DNA of 64,000 nucleotides from Linyphia triangularis (Eukaryota > Arthropoda > Arachnida > Araneae > Linyphiidae): assembly GCA_963978545.1 (NCBI GenBank), contig OZ021722.1, positions 35,481,365-35,545,364 on the forward strand, in the 5' to 3' direction. Below are positions 55,664-64,000 of the stretch, piece by piece. The notes under the pieces were generated by a model. That model was not told the origin of the DNA, searched no databases, and was given only the letters and a program-made list of their open reading frames with translations. Numbering within the stretch: the stretch's first letter is position 1; every line of letters starts with the position of its first letter. The translations under genes were made by a program, and so were the position numbers.

Positions 55664-55876
55664 TATGGTGGGTCAAAGTACTTACAGTTACTTTTATTGC
55701 TCTCAGTCACTTGGCCACTAGAAGGCCGGTAGCGATGGCCACCAGTGAAGGGGCACCCAGTTTGAGGTCCACCGCTGCCTCTAACTTAGGGCAACCATGC
55801 CTTACCAAGGATTTGAGCCGAGAACCACCAGCGTGGTAGTTTGATGCTCTAACCACTATACTGAATGGGTGACTTT
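55664..55876 (-). mobile_element. tRNA-derived SINE, family 2, copy 2
   Basis: On the minus strand, the head carries TATAGTGGTTAGAGC (55860-55846) as an A box and a B-box-like GGCTCAAATCC (near 55819-55809). The body shares AGTCACTTGGCCACTA and the following GCCGGTAGCGAT block (55705-55736) with the copy at 29.6 kb. It is better preserved than that copy. No long A tail is present at its 3' side, near 55664. Confidence 0.8.
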
Positions 55877-55879
55877 ATT

Positions 55880-58330
55880 GAGATGTAAAATTTGTTCTAT
55901 TAATAAAGCAGTAATTTTTTTAAACTATGAAAATGCGCAACATAAAATTTAGTACTTTTTATTTAAAGTTATTAAAAAAAGATGAGAAAAAGAAGTATAA
56001 ATGGAGTATGAATAGAAAAGTATTAATAGATCTACAATTTATCTATTGGATGGTTAATATTTCACCAGTACTTTTAGGGAATTATAAATTATAGTTTTGA
56101 GAGTAAAAGAAACAATTTCAAAATTTACATTTTCTGTAATTAGAATATCAAAATAATAGTAATTTTTTAAGTAAAGTTATTTAAAGTATATCGATGATAA
56201 ATTAAAGCTTTTAGATTATAAATTCACTTTAATGTCCTATTTTTTAAATTGACATATTACTTAAATTATCTTCAAATTAAAAAGACTTTTTTTTTTTTTA
56301 TAAAACTCAACCATTAATAATAAGGTTTAATAATAAAACTTATAAGTACAGCTGCCACTAAAATAAATTTGATAAAATGTTACAAACATTTTTCCATTAA
56401 AAATAATTATATAAACCAAAAAAGTAAGAGAGTAAAAGTTTTCAATCTTTCTAATCTGTTAAGTTGTTAAGAAAACAAAACTCAACGTATTAAAACATTG
56501 CATAATTGATCAATGTTATAGCAATCAAGGTGTAGTAATTTCTGGAGCTAAATTTAGCTCCGGATGAAAAGTAGTAATCCGATTATCCGAATATCGCATC
56601 CTCAAAAGCGGTTTTAGTGAGATAAATTAAGAGTTCTTGGAAGGCGACCTACATTAATAGCATCCTAAACGATAATTATACATTACACGTACAAGTAAGG
56701 AAAGTGAGTTTTTCACTTAGAAAACATTAGAACCTGCTCTAACTGGATTAGTATTGAAATATGGACACCTTATGAGTTATGGGGTTGTAATGACTAATAA
56801 TATTATTAAATTTTTTTATGTTGTGTTTTTGTAAAGTTATGTCAGTGTCTAGTTATTTCATATTTTTAGATATTTATAAAACATAATCAGAGAAACAATA
56901 TTAAATTTAATCTTGCTGCATCTATTTATTTTAATTTTTATGCTTATGAGAACTGCAGTTTTTAAATTAATTAAGTGGATAATTTTTTAATAAAGTATGT
57001 TCTGGTTTCACAATTTGAAGTAAAATTAAATAATGATAAAATGATTAAGGAACTATTGTTGTACATTTTTTATTTAGCAGTGACAATGCGTTTTAAATAT
57101 CTATTTGCTTGATAATTTCAAAAAGTATTAAGATTTTTTTTTTTTGGAACTCGTTTAAATTAGTTTAATTGGAGAGAATTCGTAGGATAAGGTAATTAAT
57201 GAATGTATTGATTTTTAGTTAAACATAAGTAATTAAGTTTTTTAAAGTAGCCCTTCGAACAGTTAAAATAATAAGTTTTAGATTCTTCGTTAGATAATTT
57301 GTAAAGAACTTAATTTCGTCATTGTTTCATAATTTTTTTTTTTTCTGGTTGTGAGATTTTAAATATAAAAATTTATCAATTAAACATTTTTAAAATTATT
57401 TCCAGACAATATGAGTTCGATATTTATGGAAAAAGGTGTAAGATTATTTAAGATATGTCTTATATATATAAGAATTGATAATCCTTATTAATATGAAATA
57501 ATATTTTTACTTAACAAATATCACTTTACAATGGAATTTTGACATTTTAAAGTTGCATTTTAATTTTTCAATTCATTTAATATTAGATCATATAGATAGT
57601 AATTGGAATTTTTTCTTTTTCTTTCAAAAATATACTTTTCATGGAGGATCATATTTTAATATTACTACATTCCGTTCTATCAACGGAACAGTTTTCTAAT
57701 AAATGTAGACAGTTTACTAATTGCAATAATCTGTGTCATTTGGCGTATTGATGATAACTAATTAATAATATCCTATACGCTACTACTAATGAAAGACAGT
57801 TATTGTTGTCTTCTATACAATAACAGTGAAAATAAAAGGAAACATCTATTATCTATGAATTATTTCCACCTATATACTAAAGGTCGTAGTGTCTAAGCAC
57901 AGATGTACCAGGAGGCTGTAAGAAATAGCATATCTTCCCGCTTCATTCAACTAAATTCAGAATGCGTATTTAATCGCGTTTAAGAAGATCAACTACTATA
58001 AAACAAAAAAAAAAAAGAGTTAAACCTGATCACAATAACTTCGGATAATAGTTTTTCTGCTTTTTCATAAATAAGTCCTCTGCAAAACTATACAATACTG
58101 TTCAATGTAGTGGTTGAATTACAAATAAATTTTATAACGATTGCAACTTACGTCTCTCTTACCTCCTTTCTCTCTGGCAATAAATTTTTGTTTGTTTACC
58201 TCAACCACGATTCACTTTTTTCTTTTAAGTCTGTCTACACTACTTCACCGTTATAAAAGTCGAACAGGATCTCAATTTTGTGTGAGGTAATTAAAAAAAA
58301 AATGCAATAAAAACGTAATTAGAATTTTTA
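55880..58330. other. AT-rich non-coding DNA
   Basis: Nothing recognised except T runs (for example near 56287 and 57134). At about 56530-56560 a small dyad GGAGCTAAATTTAGCTCC is perfect over 18 bases. Confidence 0.5.
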
Positions 58331-58361
58331 ATTTAAAAACTTCGGATTTCGCCTTCAGAGA

Positions 58362-58900
58362 GGGGGGGGGGGGGGGCATGACGGCGACGATGACATCGTC
58401 AATCACTTGAACAGTCAGCGAAAGGAGACTAACTCATATTTCGAGCGCCGACTGGACTTGTCAATCACCAACGAAAGAAGACCATTGAAATTTCAAGCTC
58501 CGGCTGGACTTGTCAATCACGGAGAAAAGAACGCCGTTAAGTCTGAATTTCATGCGCTTACAGAAGCCACACCTTCTTCGCTGTGAAAGGTCGGGTTTTC
58601 CCGAGGAACAGATATGGTATCTGGCCGGACTCTATCGTGTGATTTACCTTGAAAGGAGAACTGGAAATGCCGTCGAACCAAGCCTGTCGAAGCCTAGCAC
58701 GGTACATCTCCAATGGACGAATCTTCACCGATGGAGTTCGAGTCTGAGCCTAGCACTGCCCTTCGCCATATTTCCTACAGACTAGTCGGACTTACAAATC
58801 TGGGAGTGTAACTATGCTGAACTTCCGAGACTTTACTCTGACTAAGAATTACTCTTGGATTTGTTACTGGAACTGGATAGGAATATCAATTGGGTATGTA
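58362..58900 (+). other. GC-rich block with G15 run, internal repeats and possible donor site
   Basis: It begins with 15 G (58362-58376) and continues with over 400 bases of balanced, CpG-containing sequence in an AT-rich setting. A unit of about 63-66 bases recurs: CGTCAATCACTTGAAC near 58396, GGACTTGTCAATCACC near 58453 and GGACTTGTCAATCACG near 58507. An open frame (58510-58785, 91 codons) matches nothing I know. A donor-like GGTATGTAAGG follows near 58890. This could be an untranslated exon, part of a retrotransposon LTR or another repeat. Confidence 0.4.
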
Positions 58901-58909
58901 AGGGGAAAA

Positions 58910-59695
58910 AATATCTATTTTGTTTAATTTCTGTGTTTTTTGAAATTTTAACTATAACAGTTAAATATTTTATATTGAATGCCATTGTTATTTTTTTCCC
59001 CATTGAATTAATTTTTAGTATTATTGGTATTGTTTAAGAATTTAAAGCATATTGACATTTACTTTTCTTTGATAAAATATTGGTTTTTTGCTTAGATATT
59101 TAATTGGCATATTAGGAAGACAATGTCATTTTGTTTTTTTGTGGTTATTTTTGATTTTTAAAGATTTTGATAAAGGTGTCTAGATCGTTAAGAAAAATAT
59201 TTTTGTAGAAATTAAATAATAAATACCCACAATGTTTGTGCTTTTATTTGTGGTATTATTATTATGTTATTGATTTTATTATTATTAGTGCAAATTTGTG
59301 TTATCATTATTGTGAATTATTGAATGATAAGGTGTTCAATACGAGCATTTTATAAAGTATGTTTTGGAAAATGACATTCAGTATTATTGTATTATTTTAG
59401 TTATATTTCAGCATTTTGTAGAAGTGTAGTGAAACGCTTTATTATTGAGGATTTTATTAGTTAGAGTGAGAGGAGGTATTATTTTTTATTAAATGTTATT
59501 TCTCTTTATTTAATCTATTGAAGATAGTAGTGTTTGAAGAAATAAGATATAAAAGAAATATGAAAAAGAAAAAAATCGTGTTATGAAAAAGAAAATATTG
59601 AGTATTATATGAATGATTAAGAAAAAAGAATAAATATTAATTGTAGTATATTTAGAAGAATCTAAAATGTAACATAAAAGGTTTAATCTGGCTTA
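58910..59695. other. AT-rich non-coding DNA
   Basis: Nothing recognised; locally rich in ATT/TTA triplets (59250-59300). Confidence 0.5.
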
Positions 59696-59700
59696 GTAAG

Positions 59701-59783
59701 GAAAGTTTTCATAAGTTACCACAGAAAGGAAAGCTTTCATAAGTTACCACAGAAAGAAAAGTTTTCATAAGTTACCACAGAAG
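59701..59783. repeat. Three tandem copies of a 28-bp unit
   Basis: GAAAGTTTTCATAAGTTACC followed by ACAGAAAG recurs three times with one or two changes. The unit contains the near-palindrome GAAAGCTTTC in its second copy. Confidence 0.95.
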
Positions 59784-59789
59784 TCCATG

Positions 59790-60445
59790 AACTTTTGTTG
59801 TTTAGCAAAATAACCTTGTCCTTATATAACTGGATTAGTACTAATTTTGTGATATACAGTGAAAGTAGATTCATTGACAAGTAGTGGATTGTATAAAAAA
59901 TAAATTAACGGATTAAGGCTGTGCAGATACTAATTACTTCTTGTCTATACATAGCTAGAAAAAGTCAGAAACGCCACATGAGTTTTTAAAAAAAAAATTG
60001 TGTCGTTCAAAATATGACAGAAAATCTTGCTATTTTAGAGATTAAAGAGTATTAGATTATCTCAGACATAAAAATTTCCTTAATTACCAATAACACTTAG
60101 ATAACACTAAAGTATTGAAAATTAGTTAAGATAGGATATAAGTTTAAAATTTGGATACTCCTCACTCTAACTATGCAATTTATTTGACATATTTTGAAAA
60201 ATTCAAAGTGTATTATAACCTTTATTTTGAGTGTACGGTTACATTTTAAGTATTTTGTTATAGTTGTATTTTAAAACTGTATTCTTGTTTATATTATGAT
60301 CCTTGGGTCAAGAAAATTTTTTGAACAAATATTTCTGCATTGTGTTCTGTTGTTATGTTTTAGAAAACAATGTAAATATTATATTCCTGGAACCTTTGCA
60401 TTGTAGAGAGAGCAAGTGGATGATTTTTGGCTAGTTTTAGACAAA
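59790..60445. other. AT-rich non-coding DNA
   Basis: Nothing recognised. Confidence 0.5.
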
Positions 60446-60446
60446 A

Positions 60447-60903
<457 letters not shown>

Positions 60904-60904
60904 C

Positions 60905-62340
60905 TCATTACAATCTGCGCAGTGTAATGTGGAAAAAGGCATAATTTTGGCGCAAAACCCTTAACAGATTGTTGTAAAGTTTGATCTAACCCCCTATAGA
61001 ATGAAAATAAAAAGACTCTTCCTTCTAGCACAAAGAAAAAAAAAAAGTTGGCTCTTGCGATTCTGAGGACATTTATTTCTATAGTTTAAATCGCACGAGC
61101 ACGATCGCATTGGGGTATGAAGTTTGCGTGCTGGAACGACTTGCCAACGACAGCACTTGGGATCTTCAGAGAAAACTGCAAATGGATATTAATGCCGGTG
61201 ATTTTCTCTGAAAACGGCCGTTGCTCGGCTGAATAGAAAATGTGGTTATCTTTCACCGTTTTAGATTATGGCACACTTATTCAAGGATTTTTCTATTATA
61301 TGTAAGGTTCGTCCCAAGACAATGGAAGTTATATGCAGAGGGTGACAGAAATGCGATTACTGTCTGGTATGAAAAAAATACATCAAGAAAGGGGAAAAAA
61401 TCGGAAGTATATTTAGATAAATGGACGTAAAATCCCTACCACTAGGGTCTTTATCAGAATAATCTAAGCAAATAAGCTTTTGACAGAACAAAAGGATTCA
61501 GATCATATTTTTTTTTGTTTGAGAAACTTATTCATGAAATGCCTCATTGAAAATGAGCGTGTTAAACAGTATGATAAAAAGTCGTAATTATTATGATTTT
61601 TTGTCAAACAGTTTCTTAAACTTTTTATCTGAACAATTAATCGTCACATTATTGTTATTTAACCGTTGTGATTGTCATATAAGGGGTGGGGTGGAGGGGA
61701 TAAAAATTCCATTGAAATGAATCAAAATAAATAAATGCAAAATAAGTCAGCCAAAAATGGTAAAATAAAAATCATATAATGCATTGTTCTTATTTGGCAG
61801 TTTGTTAACACTACCCATATTTTGATTCCTTATATATTTCTAAATACAAAATTTCATAATGTCATGTTACTGCGTTTTCAAACATCGAAATATTTGCATA
61901 TGTTTATACATTTTTTATAAAAAGAATATTCCTTTTATCCTCTAACAAAGGGTTCTCATGTTGAATTCGACTTTAAGACAAACTTGTTTGGCCTGAAATT
62001 GGGATTCAGACAAAACAAATTTTCACAAGGCAGAAGTAACATTTCTTAAGAGAATATTTACATACATGCAGTGTAATAACTTTGATATTTGATTGATATT
62101 TTAGTATTCAACCTAAGACGATTTAATTTAAGCCTAAGTAGTTTATTCTAAACGCACAAAAGGGTTTGTAACATAGATTTAAAATTCTCTTTACCTACAC
62201 AAATCCTACAATCAAGCATTCCTACATTTCTTTGCTCGTTATTGTAATTACCAATTGATAATGCAATCATAATTATATCAGACACGCAAAGGCTTGTATT
62301 CTTACTTGATGGAATCAAATGGTTGCTAATAAAGAGATGA
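60905..62340. other. Non-coding DNA with GC-richer island (61060-61350)
   Basis: No gene is recognised. In the island, TCAGAGAAAA (61166-61175) and TTTTCTCTGA (61202-61211) form a perfect 10-bp stem with a 26-base loop. The 61242-61430 frame is unremarkable. The remainder is AT-rich. Confidence 0.4.
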
Positions 62341-62353
62341 AACTGTGTTTCGA

Positions 62354-62618
62354 TTCAATTTAATTTCAATTTCAATTCAATTTCAATTCAATTTCAATTC
62401 AATTTCAATTCAATTTCAATTCAATTTCAATTCAATTTCAATTCAATTTAATTTCAATTTCAATTCAATTTCAATTCAATTTCAATTCAATTTCAATTCA
62501 ATTTCAATTTCAATTCATTTTCAATTCAATTTCTATTCAATTTCAATTCAATTTCAATTCAATTCAATTTCTATTCGATTTCAATTCAATTCAATTTCTA
62601 TTCAATTTCAATTTATTC
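62354..62618. repeat. Minisatellite of CAATTTCAATT type, 11-bp unit
   Basis: About 265 bases of the unit TTTCAATTCAA and shortened variants (TTTCAA, TTCAA), with T-for-A changes toward the right end. Reads as an Ile-Ser-Ile-Gln-Phe pattern in a 102-codon frame, which is a by-product of the repeat. Confidence 0.95.
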
Positions 62619-62619
62619 G

Positions 62620-64000
62620 AAAAATTAATCGTTTACTTCAAAATAGCAGATAAATCACCGAACATATTTTTAAAGCGCAGGTAGATTCATAAATATATAA
62701 TAAAATAGCACCGGATTTTAAATTGAAGTATCAACCAAATAGTAATAATTTATTCCTAATGATATCCGAAATATTCTTCTTCTAAAATTCAGAAGATCAT
62801 TGAGCAAAGGAATCTACCTCAATTACGAACAGGAATCTCACACAAATGAGCTCATTGAAATCCGATACACTCTATCTCTACCACTTCCAATGAGATCTCC
62901 TTTGAAAGATTCAATTACGCTTCCTGAAAAGGAAAAAAACACACTGCTAGTTGAAAAGTCGATGAACTCCAGTCTACACATCCAAAAGCAATTCCTTCAT
63001 TGTTTTACAATAGTCCTCTCAATTAACGTTGTATTTTTCCATTGATTTCCGAAGTGTCGATGAAATTATTGGCTAAAAAAAATTGCTTGATGAGGTATTT
63101 AAAGCCTCTAATGAAGCCAGAGCAATATGTCTGGGAGGCTACGATGAGTCTTCCTGCAACTCCCAACGACAAATTAAATCAGGTGTATAATTCTATCTGG
63201 CTAGGGTTGGCGAATGGATCGATTTTAGGAATGCAGATACCTTCATTTATTTAATTGAATGGATTCAACTAGTGTTTCCGCCTTTCGATGTGGATGGTAT
63301 TGCTTGGATTTTTCTGTTGATTAAATCTCCAAGGATGGTGCTTTTAGAAGACTGAGAAGCAATCGAAACACTTATGTTATTAACTCAACAAGTTTTTTAT
63401 TTTGTTGAAGAGGCACTCGTAATTAAAGAGAGTAGTTTGAAAGCAATGTTGCCTTTAATTAAAGTTATTTTTATTGCTGTTGGGGATGTATTGAACTTAT
63501 TGAACGTATAATAAGGTGAACATTTTCAATCAAAAGATTTCCTTTGGAAATATCAATCTAGTGCTGTATCTAAGAAGTTTATTTGAGGTTTGTGAAAAAA
63601 ACATTGTAATCATTTATTTCAGCCAGTCTTTTATTTAAAGCCATCGCCTTGTATTTCAGAGAAGAAAAATTGTATGGTTTAAACGTTGACATATTAAAAC
63701 GTAGTTTCAGATTATTTTATTTTTCGTAAATAAAACTTCAATTTACTTGAAAAAAAAAAACCATGTACAAATTCATTATTTTTTTTTGGTGATAGCTAAT
63801 TTATTATGTTTATTATCAAAACATACTAACATAAAGAAAAAAAAATGAAATGTACTTATGAATATAAAAATGCGTAAAATCTTTATCTCAATGAAAGTTA
63901 TGAAATATTAATTCAGTGCATTTATAGAGAAAGTAAATGTATGGCATTTATTAAAAAAATTTCATTAAGAAATTAAAATTTATGTCATTTATTGCATAAT
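62620..64000. other. Non-coding DNA, balanced composition at 62780-63340
   Basis: Two adjacent short frames (62800-63045 and 63042-63254) lie in a stretch of balanced composition. Neither has a recognisable domain; an exon cannot be excluded. From 63350 on, the sequence is AT-rich with A/T runs and nothing else. Confidence 0.35.

Noticed and set aside
62345..62653. 102-codon frame with Ile-Ser-Ile-Gln-Phe repeats
   Set aside because: By-product of an 11-bp minisatellite whose unit length does not keep a fixed protein period; no protein context.

Overview
This window is strongly AT-rich (about 70% A+T by eye), with long runs of A or T, very long dinucleotide microsatellites, tRNA-derived SINEs and small inverted-repeat elements. 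That points to nuclear DNA of a metazoan, most plausibly an arthropod. No marker gene lets me name the species. No bacterial operons, rRNA genes, CRISPR arrays or intact transposases are visible.

I find no convincing intact protein-coding gene. The longest open frames come from (CA)n, (TA)n or CAATT-type repeats. The only stretch that reads like protein is at about 29.0-29.4 kb. It has a short degenerate start, an apparent frame change and an in-frame stop, so I call it a pseudogene fragment or, less likely, an isolated exon. The window is probably intergenic or a very large intron.

Layout. 0-4.6 kb: a short hAT-like inverted-repeat element (963-1477), a possible core promoter (about 3691-3742) and a (CA)n tract. 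4.6-27.7 kb: mostly AT-rich DNA with poly(A)/poly(T) tracts, a candidate poly(A)-tailed retrocopy (about 9780-10127), a more GC-rich block with a good minus-strand splice donor (13.5-13.8 kb), short tandem repeats and a near-perfect 51-bp-arm hairpin (22013-22136). 27.7-32.7 kb: two SINEs, a (TA)n tract, the coding-like fragment, one copy of an unclassified dispersed repeat (31.86-32.04 kb) and a TA-flanked miniature element (32376-32620). 33-48 kb: more AT-rich DNA, a diverged tandem array (36.16-36.68 kb), a 145-bp-period repeat (42.75-43.09 kb) and the second copy of the dispersed repeat (47.94-48.15 kb). 48.7-53.8 kb: three related short modules built round AACAATTCATTAA, and a 266-bp miniature element with a perfect 9-bp target duplication. 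55-64 kb: another SINE, a GC-rich block with a G-run and internal repeats (58.36-58.8 kb), a perfect palindrome joined to about 140 TA units (60.45-60.90 kb) and an 11-bp minisatellite (62.35-62.6 kb).

I see no sets of cooperating genes. The most useful second looks are the repeated AACAATTCATTAA modules, the palindrome next to (TA)n, the three short inverted-repeat elements and the long hairpin.
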